A DNA stretch of 64,000 bases. Source: an uncultured Oscillospiraceae bacterium. Its GTDB lineage: Bacteria > Bacillota > Clostridia > Oscillospirales > Oscillospiraceae. The DNA is taken from the NCBI GenBank assembly GCA_949841465.1, contig CATKZW010000001.1:59916-123915 (forward strand), read 5' to 3'. Position 1 is the stretch's first letter, and every line of letters begins with the position of its first letter. The notes under the pieces were generated by a model that searched no databases, was not told the DNA's origin, and saw only the letters and a program-made list of their open reading frames with translations. Positions 32,691 to 39,513 of this stretch are shown here, one piece after another. The position numbers and the translations under genes are program-made.

Positions 32691-33755
32691 GTGAATATCT
32701 TGATTTTAACAGGGAAATTCGGCATGGGCCATCTGTCCGCCGCCCGGGCGCTCCAGGAGCAGCTGGGTCAGGACGGGCACCGCGCCGACATTGTGGACCT
32801 GTTTGAATACGCGCTTCCCGAGCGGGCCTCCGCCATGTACTGGTGGTTCAACGTGCTGGTGACCTACGGCGGCGTTTTTTATAACATCTACCACGAACTC
32901 ACCGCCAACGACTCCGGAGACGGCCGGGGGGACGACCTGCTGGACGGTCTGGACCGGCTGCTGGACGAGTACCGGCCCGACGTGGTGGTGTCCACCCACC
33001 CCATCTGCTCCGCCGCCGTGGCCCGTTATAAGGAAGAGGGGCCGTCGGACATCCCCCTGGTCACCTGCGTCACCGACGTGACCTGCCACAGTGAATGGCT
33101 TCACCCCGGCACCGACTGCTACCTGGTGGCGGAGGAGGCCGTCCGGGATGGGCTCATCGCCAAGGGTGTGGACCCGGACGCCATTGTGGTGTCCGGCATC
33201 CCGGTGAGCGGGCGCTTCCGGCCCGCTCACCGGGACCGCTCCCGCAGGCGGGAGCTGCTCATCATGGGGGGCGGTCTGGGGCTGATGCCCAGGCGGGATT
33301 CCTTTTATCAGGCGCTCAACGCCCTGCCGGGGGTGCACACCACCATCCTCACCGGGCGGAATGAGAAGCTGTTCCAGCGGCTGGACGGCAAGTATGAAAA
33401 CATTGAGGCGGTGCCCTTTACCACCGAGGTGGAGAAGTACATGGCCCGGGCCCACCTGATGCTGTCCAAGCCCGGCGGGATCACCTGCTTTGAAGCCATT
33501 GCCGCCCGGCTGCCCATCCTGGCCTGGCAGCCCTTCCTGAAGCAGGAGCAGGAGAACGCCGGCTTCCTGGTGCGCCGGGGGATGGCCCGGATTGCAGCCA
33601 AGGAGGAGAGCGCCTGTCTGGCCGCCATCCGGGAGACCATCTACGACGACGAGGCGCTGTCCGGCATGGAGCGGGCCATGGACGAGATGGCCGCCACCCT
33701 GGGCCGTACCGCCGCCTGCGCTGTGGTGCGGGAGCTGGCCCAGGTGCGCATGTAG
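32691..33755 (+). CDS. MGDG-synthase/UgtP-like glycolipid glycosyltransferase
   Basis: 354 residues, GT-B fold. ILTGKFGMGHLSAARALQEQL is the MGDG_synth N-terminal loop with the GxGH acceptor motif, and KPGGITCFEAIAARLPILAWQPFLKQEQENAGFL is the nucleotide-sugar donor site of family GT28. Such enzymes add glucose or galactose to diacylglycerol at the membrane, giving glycolipids that also anchor lipoteichoic acid. GTG 32691 has GAGGAGG upstream. A flippase-like membrane protein follows, in keeping with glycolipid export. Confidence 0.9.
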   Translation: MNILILTGKFGMGHLSAARALQEQLGQDGHRADIVDLFEYALPERASAMYWWFNVLVTYGGVFYNIYHELTANDSGDGRGDDLLDGLDRLLDEYRPDVVVSTHPICSAAVARYKEEGPSDIPLVTCVTDVTCHSEWLHPGTDCYLVAEEAVRDGLIAKGVDPDAIVVSGIPVSGRFRPAHRDRSRRRELLIMGGGLGLMPRRDSFYQALNALPGVHTTILTGRNEKLFQRLDGKYENIEAVPFTTEVEKYMARAHLMLSKPGGITCFEAIAARLPILAWQPFLKQEQENAGFLVRRGMARIAAKEESACLAAIRETIYDDEALSGMERAMDEMAATLGRTAACAVVRELAQVRM

Positions 33756-33837
33756 TTCTTTTTCTTGCGTGCAGTGCCCGCATAGCGGGCACTGGCAGCC
33801 TAAGCCGCCGCAGGCGGCCCACGGAAAGAAAAAGAAC
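33755..33837 (+). other. Three-way-junction element after the glycosyltransferase
   Basis: Outer stem GTTCTTTTTCTT (33755-33766) with AAGAAAAAGAAC (33826-33837) encloses two hairpins: GTGCCCGC/GCGGGCAC (33774-33792) and GCCGCCGCAGGCGGC (33804-33818). Its first base is the last base of the stop codon. It is not a standard terminator because no T run directly follows, though AACTTTTAA lies a few bases on. Confidence 0.6.
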
Positions 33838-33927
33838 CAAAAAGAACTTTTAATTCGCTGACAAAACGGTTTCTGGGCCTTGAAGTATCTGCCCGACAAC
33901 AAAAGTGTATGGAATGAGGAAACTAAT

Positions 33928-35028
33928 ATGAAGGCTAAGGTCAAAAATGCTTTGTGCATAGGGGCGGTGCTGGCCCTGCTGGGCTGGACGGTGCACACCA
34001 TCCTCCAGGAGCAGACCCCGGGTCAGCTGGGGGCCGCGCTGCTCAGCGCCGACTGGCGCGTGCTGCTGCTGGGAGCGCCGCTGATGGCCCTGTTTATCTG
34101 CTGCGAGGCCAAGGCCACCCACTCCATCCTCCGGGCGCTGGGGTGCCCCCAGGCGTTCCGGAAGTGCGCCTATTACTCCAGCGTGGGCTTCTTTTTCAGC
34201 ACCATCACCCCCTCTGCCACCGGCGGACAGCCCGCCCAGGTGGTGGCCATGAAGAAGGACGGGGTGCCTGCCGCCTCCGGCGCGCTGGACATGCTGCTGG
34301 TCACCATCGGGTACAACACCGCCGCCATGATCTGGGGCGTGTTCGCCCTGTTCACCGCCAACGGCCTGACCGAGCGGCTGGGCGGCCGGGTGGGGCTGCT
34401 GCTGGGGCTGGGGCTGGCCGTCTTTACCCTGCTGGACGTGGCCATGTTCCTCTTCCTGTTCCTCCCCGGCCCGATCAAAAAGCTGCTTCATGGCTGTATT
34501 GGGCTGGGGGCGCGGGTATTTCCCAGGCTGGACAAGGCCGGTCTGGTGGAAAAAGCCGACGAGCATCTGGCCGAGTACCGCCGGGGCGCGGACCTGATCC
34601 GCCGGGCCCCCGCCCTGCTGGCCCAGGTGGTGGGGCTGAGCATGGTGCAGCTGGGCTGCTCCTACGCCATCCCCTATGTGGTGTACCGGGCCTTCGGCCT
34701 GTCTGGCTTCGGGCTGGGGGAGATCATAGCGCTCCAGGCGCTGTGCTCCATCGCCGTGGGCTACCTGCCCCTGCCGGGCTCCGCCGGGGCGGCGGAAAAC
34801 GTGTTCCTCCGGGGGTTCCTGCTGGTCTACGGCGAGACCTTGGTGGCCCCTGCCATGATCCTCACCCGCACCATGAGCTGCTATCTGGTGCTCATCGCCA
34901 CCGCCGCGGTGCTGGCGGCGGGCAGGGTCCTGCGCCGCCCCGCCCGCGGCGTGCCCACCGAAGCCGGGGAAAACGCGGAATGCCGCTGCTCCGCTCCCGA
35001 TGACGTGAGCCTGGAGCGGGCGGGCTGA
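33928..35028 (+). CDS. Flippase-like membrane protein (UPF0104/AglD2-type)
   Basis: 366 residues with about eight hydrophobic helices. STITPSATGGQPAQVVAMKKDGV and the C-terminal LQALCSIAVGYLPLPGSAGAAENVFLRGF carry the two signature stretches of the lysylphosphatidylglycerol synthase transmembrane family (PF03706), which includes MprF flippase domains and AglD-like proteins. The aminoacyl-transferase domain of MprF is missing. ATG 33928 is preferred to TTG 33880 because GAGG lies before it and the added residues are not membrane-like. Its place behind a glycolipid synthase suggests lipid translocation. Confidence 0.85.
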   Translation: MKAKVKNALCIGAVLALLGWTVHTILQEQTPGQLGAALLSADWRVLLLGAPLMALFICCEAKATHSILRALGCPQAFRKCAYYSSVGFFFSTITPSATGGQPAQVVAMKKDGVPAASGALDMLLVTIGYNTAAMIWGVFALFTANGLTERLGGRVGLLLGLGLAVFTLLDVAMFLFLFLPGPIKKLLHGCIGLGARVFPRLDKAGLVEKADEHLAEYRRGADLIRRAPALLAQVVGLSMVQLGCSYAIPYVVYRAFGLSGFGLGEIIALQALCSIAVGYLPLPGSAGAAENVFLRGFLLVYGETLVAPAMILTRTMSCYLVLIATAAVLAAGRVLRRPARGVPTEAGENAECRCSAPDDVSLERAG

Positions 35029-35045
35029 ACGGCCTGAAACGGAGA

Positions 35046-35088
35046 AAGCGGCCCGGTCCCATCCCAGGATGAGGCCGGGCCGCTTTGG
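35046..35088. terminator. Hairpin after the flippase-like gene
   Basis: AAAGCGGCCCGG / CCGGGCCGCTTT stem with an 18-base loop. Short T tracts occur on both strands, so it could also end a leftward transcript from the 35097-35238 element. Confidence 0.7.
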
Positions 35089-35096
35089 AATATTTG

Positions 35097-35238
35097 AGCG
35101 CCGCCGGAACAGAGGGAGACCCCTCCCCTTGCGGGGACAGTTCATACCAGCTTGAGCAGAGGCCCTCTTCCTTCTGCACGTTCTGGTTCGGGCCGTCCCC
35201 GCAGAGGAGGTGGCTCCCTCTGCCTGCGCACCGGCTCC
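35097..35238. ncRNA. Candidate structured RNA (long nested stem)
   Basis: A series of nested complementary arms: GCCGG/CCGGC, CAGAGGGAG (35110-35118)/CTCCCTCTG (35214-35222), GCGGGGAC (35131-35138)/GTCCCCGC (35195-35202), ACCAG/CTGGT and GCAGA/TCTGC. The result is a 140-base interrupted hairpin, somewhat like the overall shape of 6S RNA, but I recognise no conserved 6S or SRP sequence. The strand is undecided: a terminator lies just beyond its left end, which suits a minus-strand transcript, but no minus-strand promoter is clear. Confidence 0.35.
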
Positions 35239-35273
35239 AAGAGTCCTTCCGGCGAAAAAATTGCCCCGCCCCA

Positions 35274-35302
35274 TTGGCAGGGCGCGGAAGCTGTGGTATA
35301 AT
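35274..35302 (+). promoter_or_regulatory. Promoter of the lipoprotein gene
   Basis: TTGGCA, 17-base spacer, TATAAT, with TGTGG before the -10 (extended form). Confidence 0.75.
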
Positions 35303-35363
35303 GCGGACATTGGATCGACAAATTTCCCCTGGATGCGGCAGGGGCGTTTCACGGAGGTATCTT

Positions 35364-36059
35364 ATGCGGAGCAAACGAATTGCCGCCCTGCTGCTGGCGG
35401 CGGTGACGGCGCTGGGCCTTTGCGGGTGCGGCAATGAAAAGGCGGAGAAGACGGAGAGTGCGGACATGACCATCCGCCCCGTGGATTTCACCCAGGAGGA
35501 GGCCGCCCTCACCGAGCTGCTGGGGCTGGAGATGGGGAACTACCGCATTTACGACTTCCAGCTGGGGGAAAACAGCGGCGTGCAGAGCCTGTGCCTGACC
35601 GCCTATGAGCTGGCGGACAACGGCTGGAGGGACATCGCCATGGAGGTCCAGCCTGTTTCCGAGGCCAGCGGCAGGGTTGCGCTGACCTTCGGCAGGATGA
35701 CCGACGGGGTGAAGACGGCGGTGCAGAGCGCCTCCGGCACCAGCTCCAACTTCTTTACCCCCGTGCCGGAGGACGACGTGTCCGCTATGGCCTGCGCCAC
35801 CTCCATGCTCACCAGCTCCGCCGCCATTGTGGCGGACCAGGAAATCCCCCTGGCCATCCAGATCGTCACGGCCAAGGGTCAGATCAATTCCTACGACGTG
35901 CAGTATTTCGGCATGCCGCGGGAGTACGCGAAGCACGGCTATGAGCACGTCTACGCCATTACGGTGATGTTCAGCCAGAAGCCGTCGGACGAGCTGGTGC
36001 GGGCGGCGGCGCCCGGCATCCCGCAGGAGCCCTCGGCCCAGCCCTCCCCCGGAGCCTGA
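35364..36059 (+). CDS. Lipoprotein, function unknown
   Basis: 231 residues. MRSKRIAALLLAAVTALGLCGCG is a lipoprotein signal with lipobox LGLC or LCGC. The mature part is a compact alpha/beta domain (TIRPVDFTQEEAALTELLGLEMGNYRIYDFQL) with no family that I recognise, ending in a proline-rich tail. ATG 35364 has GGAGG upstream; the in-frame extension to 35085 runs through the structured region and promoter and is rejected. It is a single-gene transcript bounded by a promoter and a terminator. Confidence 0.82.
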   Translation: MRSKRIAALLLAAVTALGLCGCGNEKAEKTESADMTIRPVDFTQEEAALTELLGLEMGNYRIYDFQLGENSGVQSLCLTAYELADNGWRDIAMEVQPVSEASGRVALTFGRMTDGVKTAVQSASGTSSNFFTPVPEDDVSAMACATSMLTSSAAIVADQEIPLAIQIVTAKGQINSYDVQYFGMPREYAKHGYEHVYAITVMFSQKPSDELVRAAAPGIPQEPSAQPSPGA

Positions 36060-36065
36060 TTTCAC

Positions 36066-36104
36066 AAAAGGAACGCCCCCGGTTTTCCGGGGGCGTTCCT
36101 TTTA
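36066..36104. terminator. Bidirectional terminator
   Basis: AAAAGGAACGCCCCCGG / CCGGGGGCGTTCCTTTT; T runs on both strands. It lies between convergent genes. Confidence 0.9.
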
Positions 36105-36776
36105 CGCCTTCAGCCAGTTTTTCAGCTCGTTCAGGTCCTCCGAGATATGTACGTGGGGGAAACGCTCGAAGGCCGGGGCCTGGGTGGTGCCGTTGAGCAC
36201 CGCGCAGAACTCGCAGCCCCCCGCCTGGGCGGTGGCGGCGTCGATCACCGTGTCGCCGCAGAACAGCACCCGGTCCGCCCGCAGGCTCAGCCGCTCCAGA
36301 GCCATCCACAGCCCCTCTGGATTGGGCTTGGTGTGGCGCACCTCGTCCCCGCCCACCACCAGATCCAGCAGGTCCAGATGGCCCTGGTGCTCGAAGATGC
36401 CCCGGATGGTGGGCCCCGGCTTGGTGGATACGATGGCCGTGCGGACCCCCGCCTCCTTCAGCGCCCGAAGCAGCTCCACCGCCCCGGGGAGGAGCCTGGT
36501 CCCCTCGATCATCAGCTTCCGGTCGTCCCCCTGGGCCTTCACCCCCACGGTGATCTCAAACTGGTGGCGGAAAGCGGCCTGCCGGTCCGGATTGTGCTCC
36601 CCGGAGAGCAGTGAAAAGCCGTCCTCCAGCTTCAGCCCCACGGTGTGCCGCACCTGCTCCGCGGTGGGCTCGGCCAGCCCCAGGGCGGCGAAGCCCCGGC
36701 GGTAGCCCTCCGCGATGGCGGGGGTGGAGTCCCCCAGCGTGTAGTCAAAGTCGAAAAATACCCCTTGATATTTCAT
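36102..36776 (-). CDS. HAD-family phosphatase (phosphoglycolate phosphatase/PpaX-like)
   Basis: 224 residues. Motif I FFDFDYTLGDS (about 8-18), a helical C1 cap, motif II IVSTKPG, and motif III/IV FCGDTVIDAATAQAGG. Typical Gph/PpaX arrangement, except that motif I has DFDYTL instead of DFDGTL. ATG 36776 is used because the longer frame has no ribosome site. Possible substrates are phosphoglycolate or pyrophosphate. Confidence 0.88.
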   Translation of the reverse strand: MKYQGVFFDFDYTLGDSTPAIAEGYRRGFAALGLAEPTAEQVRHTVGLKLEDGFSLLSGEHNPDRQAAFRHQFEITVGVKAQGDDRKLMIEGTRLLPGAVELLRALKEAGVRTAIVSTKPGPTIRGIFEHQGHLDLLDLVVGGDEVRHTKPNPEGLWMALERLSLRADRVLFCGDTVIDAATAQAGGCEFCAVLNGTTQAPAFERFPHVHISEDLNELKNWLKA

Positions 36777-36878
36777 GATATGACCCCTGCTTGATGAAGT
36801 TTGTCCCCGGGCCCAATGGGCTGGGGCAATTGAGCTTATCATATCATAGGCGGGGCCGGTTTACAATATTTAAAACAT

Positions 36879-37196
36879 TTAACTTTCCGCCTGCTCCAGC
36901 AGGTTGGCCGCGCCGTAGCGCAGGCAGCGGTACAGCCGCTGGCGGCCCCGCTTCAGCGTCCGGGAGACGGTGGATTTGTTCACCCCGCACTGCTGGGCGA
37001 TGGCCTCCATGCTCATGCCCTGGCCGTAGTAGAGGACCATGTACTCCCGCTGGCGGGCGGTGACGTCCTGACGCAGGGCGTGGGTCAGGTTGCGCTTCAG
37101 GCGGTTGATTTGGTCCTTGTTGTCGTCCGCCATGAGCTGGGTGTAGACCGCCAGGTCCACCATGCCAAAGGTGTTGTCGTATGAGACGGTGCGCAT
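36879..37196 (-). CDS. Sigma-70 region 4-like DNA-binding protein
   Basis: 105 residues. The C-terminal half (LTARQREYMVLYYGQGMSMEAIAQQCGVNKSTVSRTLKRGRQRLYRCLRYG) is a sigma region 4 helix-turn-helix; no region 2 is present. Small proteins of this kind occur in prophage and Clostridium genomes as sporulation- or phage-linked regulators. AAGGAGGACTTGAACG lies before the ATG. It ends a run of three small minus-strand genes (36879-37688). Confidence 0.72.
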   Translation of the reverse strand: MRTVSYDNTFGMVDLAVYTQLMADDNKDQINRLKRNLTHALRQDVTARQREYMVLYYGQGMSMEAIAQQCGVNKSTVSRTLKRGRQRLYRCLRYGAANLLEQAES

Positions 37197-37199
37197 CGT

Positions 37200-37454
37200 T
37201 CAAGTCCTCCTTCTGTGATCGGCTGGGGCGGCGGGGCCGCGCTTGGGCGTGTGCTTGTCGTAATAGTGCTCCAGGTGGCGGGCTACCGCCCGCACGTCCC
37301 GGTACATGGAGCGCAGCGGGCGGGCCCGGCCCTCCAGCTGGAGCCGGAGCTGGTCGCTGCCCGCCTCTTTGCCGGCGCGCTCCAGCTCCACGATGCGGCG
37401 GCGCAGGTCTGCCGCCGTCTGAGCGTATTCCAATGATAATTCGTACAGTGTCAT
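37200..37454 (-). CDS. Small helical protein, function unknown
   Basis: 84 residues: MTLYELSLEYAQTAADLRRRIVELERAGKEAG... with a basic C-terminus (HTPKRGPAAPADHRRRT). It is mostly amphipathic helix, probably coiled coil. Ends 4 bases before the region 4-like protein's start, so the two look like one operon. AGAAAAAGAGGGACT precedes the ATG. Confidence 0.6.
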   Translation of the reverse strand: MTLYELSLEYAQTAADLRRRIVELERAGKEAGSDQLRLQLEGRARPLRSMYRDVRAVARHLEHYYDKHTPKRGPAAPADHRRRT

Positions 37455-37485
37455 AGTCCCTCTTTTTCTTGTGTTGATGTGGTGT

Positions 37486-37688
37486 TCAGTTCACAGCCCC
37501 CGGCCGTTTCCCCACCCGGCGCAGCTGGGGCGCGAAGTACCGCCGGGCGTAGCGGGCCAGGCAGTCCTCGCATACCGCCCTGCCCTCCAGCTCAAAATAG
37601 GGGTCGCCGGGGTACAGCTCTCCCCGGCACAGGGCGCACCGCGCCTGCCCCGATAGTTGGGAATTTCCTCCTGACGTATCCGCTCCAT
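37486..37688 (-). pseudogene. Frameshifted zinc-ribbon protein gene
   Basis: The start MERIRQEEIPNYRG lies in one frame; the continuation QARCALCRGELYPGDPYFELEG...CEDCLARYARRYF lies in the -1 frame, with no start of its own (a stop codon precedes it). The join falls in a run of four G (TATCGGGGCAGG). Joined, they make a normal 65-residue protein with C-x2-C...C-x2-C zinc-ribbon cysteines. A missing G (mutation or sequencing error) or programmed -1 shifting would explain it. The ORF track reports only the wrong-frame continuation. Confidence 0.65.
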
Positions 37689-37724
37689 CCTCTCAATTTT
37701 TTTCGCTTCTTTTCAGAAAAACTG

Positions 37725-37753
37725 TTGACAAGCCCACCTCCTGCTGTTATAAT
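37725..37753 (+). promoter_or_regulatory. Consensus promoter of the tRNA pair
   Basis: TTGACA, 17-base spacer, TATAAT: a perfect sigma-A match, 31 bases upstream of tRNA-Thr. Confidence 0.92.
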
Positions 37754-37783
37754 AATCATCGTTGTGAACGCGGAAGCTGCTGT

Positions 37784-37859
37784 GCTGGTGTAGCTCAGCT
37801 GGTAGAGCAGCTGATTTGTAATCAGCAGGTCGGGGGTTCGAATCCGTCCACCAGCTCCA
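37784..37859 (+). tRNA. tRNA-Thr (anticodon TGT)
   Basis: Acceptor GCTGGTG/CACCAGC, D-arm TAGCTCAGCTGGTAGAGCA, anticodon arm CTGATTTGTAATCAG with anticodon TGT, T-arm GGGGGTTCGAATCCGTC, encoded CCA. Confidence 0.97.
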
Positions 37860-37882
37860 CCTTCTTCCGCTCAATTGAACAC

Positions 37883-37967
37883 GGAGGAGTACCCAAGTGG
37901 CCAAAGGGGACAGACTGTAAATCTGCTGGCTTTGCCTTCGATGGTTCGAATCCATCCTCCTCCACCA
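37883..37967 (+). tRNA. tRNA-Tyr (anticodon GTA)
   Basis: Acceptor GGAGGAG/CTCCTCC, anticodon arm CAGACTGTAAATCTG with anticodon GTA, a long variable arm as expected for class II tRNA-Tyr, T-arm ATGGTTCGAATCCAT, encoded CCA. Confidence 0.97.
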
Positions 37968-38000
37968 TGAACCGCAGACTTTTGTTTGCGGTTCATTTTT
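37968..38000 (+). terminator. Terminator of the tRNA operon
   Basis: TGAACCGCA / TGCGGTTCA stem followed by TTTTT, directly after the tRNA-Tyr CCA. The next 180 bases (38001-38178) hold nothing that I can name. Confidence 0.92.
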
Positions 38001-38178
38001 GCGTTCCCGAACAGCAGTCTTCCTTTCGCGGCGGAAATGCTTTATGGCGTCGCGAGGCGGAGGGGAGGAGCCCCGCTGCCTGTACGGGCCAAACGATTGA
38101 TACAGATCATCTATCGAACTTCTTTTTCAAAAATAAAACTACTGTTCTAATCCGTTCCTTACGATACCACTCCTTCCC

Positions 38179-38376
38179 TTGGAAGTCAAGCGCTCCCGGA
38201 GAGATTTTTTGGAGGAATTTTTGGAAAGGGACCCGAAAAAGGGACACATCATCCTGGGAACGTTGCACGTGCGCCGGCGGGAGGCGCGGGTTCACAAAGG
38301 TTTTACACTTTGCCTGTTGACGGACGGCCTGTTCCGGGAGTATGATTGGAAAAAGAAGATGGGGAGGCCGCTATGA
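38179..38376 (+). CDS. Possible small basic protein upstream of the hydrolase
   Basis: 65 codons from TTG 38179, or fewer from TTG 38209, which has GGAGAG before it. FLERDPKKGHIILGTLHVRRREARVHKGFTLCLLTDGLFREYDWKK looks protein-like, and the stop overlaps the start of the hydrolase gene (ATGA), a common sign of coupling. No ATG start exists and no family is recognised, so it may be a translated leader. Confidence 0.4.
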   Translation: MEVKRSRRDFLEEFLERDPKKGHIILGTLHVRRREARVHKGFTLCLLTDGLFREYDWKKKMGRPL

Positions 38377-39329
38377 AGAAGAAGACTACCTTTGGACTGC
38401 TGGGGCTGGCCGCGGCGGGCGCCGGCGCCGCTGGCGGCTGGGCTGTGCTGGGCAATTACCTGTATAACCAGCTGCTGCTCCCCGGGGCATGGAATCCGGA
38501 TGAGCTGAACGGCATGGAAAACGAGGGCCGGCTGTGGGCCCGACGCCGGGAGGGCTTCCGGGAAGCCACCATCCAGGCGTTGGATGGCCTCATTTTGTGG
38601 GCCGCGCTGGTCCCGGGCCGTCAGGACTGCCACCGCTGGGCGGTGTGCGTCCACGGCTATCACGACACCTATGAGTCTATGGGCGCCATTGCGAAGCACT
38701 ACAGCGATCTGGGCTGGCATGTGCTCCTGCCCGACCAGCGGGGACACGGCCAGAGCGAGGGCGATTACGTGGGCTGTGGCTACGATGAACGGCTGGATCT
38801 GGTGGGCTGGTGCAATTATATTGTCCGGAAGGATCCGGAGGCAGAGATTGTGCTCCATGGTGTGTCCATGGGCGCGGCCACGGTGCTCATGGCCACCGGC
38901 GGGGTTCTGCCCCGGCAGGTGAAGGCCGCCGTGTCCGACTGCGCATATACCAGCATTGAGGCGGAACTGCGCCATGTGCTGGGCCGTTTCCAAGAAACGC
39001 TGCCGACGCGGATTCCCCTCCCTGCGGGGGTGCTGTTTGCCGCCCTGCGCAAGGCGGCGCTGCGCCGGGCGGGCTTCGATCTGCGGGACGCCGCGCCCAT
39101 CCAGGCGGTGGCCCGGTCCAAGACCCCGACCCTGTTTATCCACGGCGTGGAGGACGATTTTGTCCCCGCGTCCATGATGGGCAAGCTCTATCAGGCGGCC
39201 AAGTGCCCCAAGAGCTTCTTGTGGATGCCCAGGGCGGGCCACGCGGAGGCGGTGGGGGCCGACCCAGAGCTGTATTGGACGGCGGTGTCCACATTCCTGG
39301 GGGACCTGCTCCCAGGACAAAATCTGTAA
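38373..39329 (+). CDS. Membrane-anchored alpha/beta hydrolase
   Basis: 318 residues. An N-terminal hydrophobic helix (about 5-30) is followed by an alpha/beta hydrolase with oxyanion loop VCVHGYHDTYESM, nucleophile elbow HGVSMGAATV (Ser), acid in FIHGVEDDFVP and the catalytic His in AGHAEA. This is the YqkD/bem46-like branch. GGGAGG lies before ATG 38373; the frame upstream to 38346 has only TTG. Substrate unknown; a lipid-like ester is a fair guess. Confidence 0.88.
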   Translation: MKKKTTFGLLGLAAAGAGAAGGWAVLGNYLYNQLLLPGAWNPDELNGMENEGRLWARRREGFREATIQALDGLILWAALVPGRQDCHRWAVCVHGYHDTYESMGAIAKHYSDLGWHVLLPDQRGHGQSEGDYVGCGYDERLDLVGWCNYIVRKDPEAEIVLHGVSMGAATVLMATGGVLPRQVKAAVSDCAYTSIEAELRHVLGRFQETLPTRIPLPAGVLFAALRKAALRRAGFDLRDAAPIQAVARSKTPTLFIHGVEDDFVPASMMGKLYQAAKCPKSFLWMPRAGHAEAVGADPELYWTAVSTFLGDLLPGQNL

Positions 39330-39337
39330 ACAGACGG

Positions 39338-39377
39338 AAAATCCTCAGCCTGACCGATTTGGGCTGAGGATTTCTTT
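39338..39377 (+). terminator. Intrinsic terminator after the hydrolase
   Basis: AAATCCTCAGCC / GGGCTGAGGATTT stem followed by CTTTCGTTTT. Confidence 0.8.
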
Positions 39378-39407
39378 CGTTTTGTCATAGAGAATTGAAA
39401 CTTCCTG

Positions 39408-39436
39408 TTGACAGCCGGAGAAAAAACACATATAGT
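39408..39436 (+). promoter_or_regulatory. Promoter of the pullulanase gene
   Basis: TTGACA, 17-base spacer, TATAGT. Confidence 0.8.
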
Positions 39437-39513
39437 AAAGAAGTTGCTTTGATTTGTGACAGACCGCTCTCCGGCCCGCCGGCGGGCGAGATGAACTGTG
39501 ATGGGGAATTTAT

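Noticed and set aside
35085-35363. In-frame extension of the lipoprotein gene
   Set aside because: It passes through the structured region and a strong promoter; the lipoprotein signal begins at 35364.
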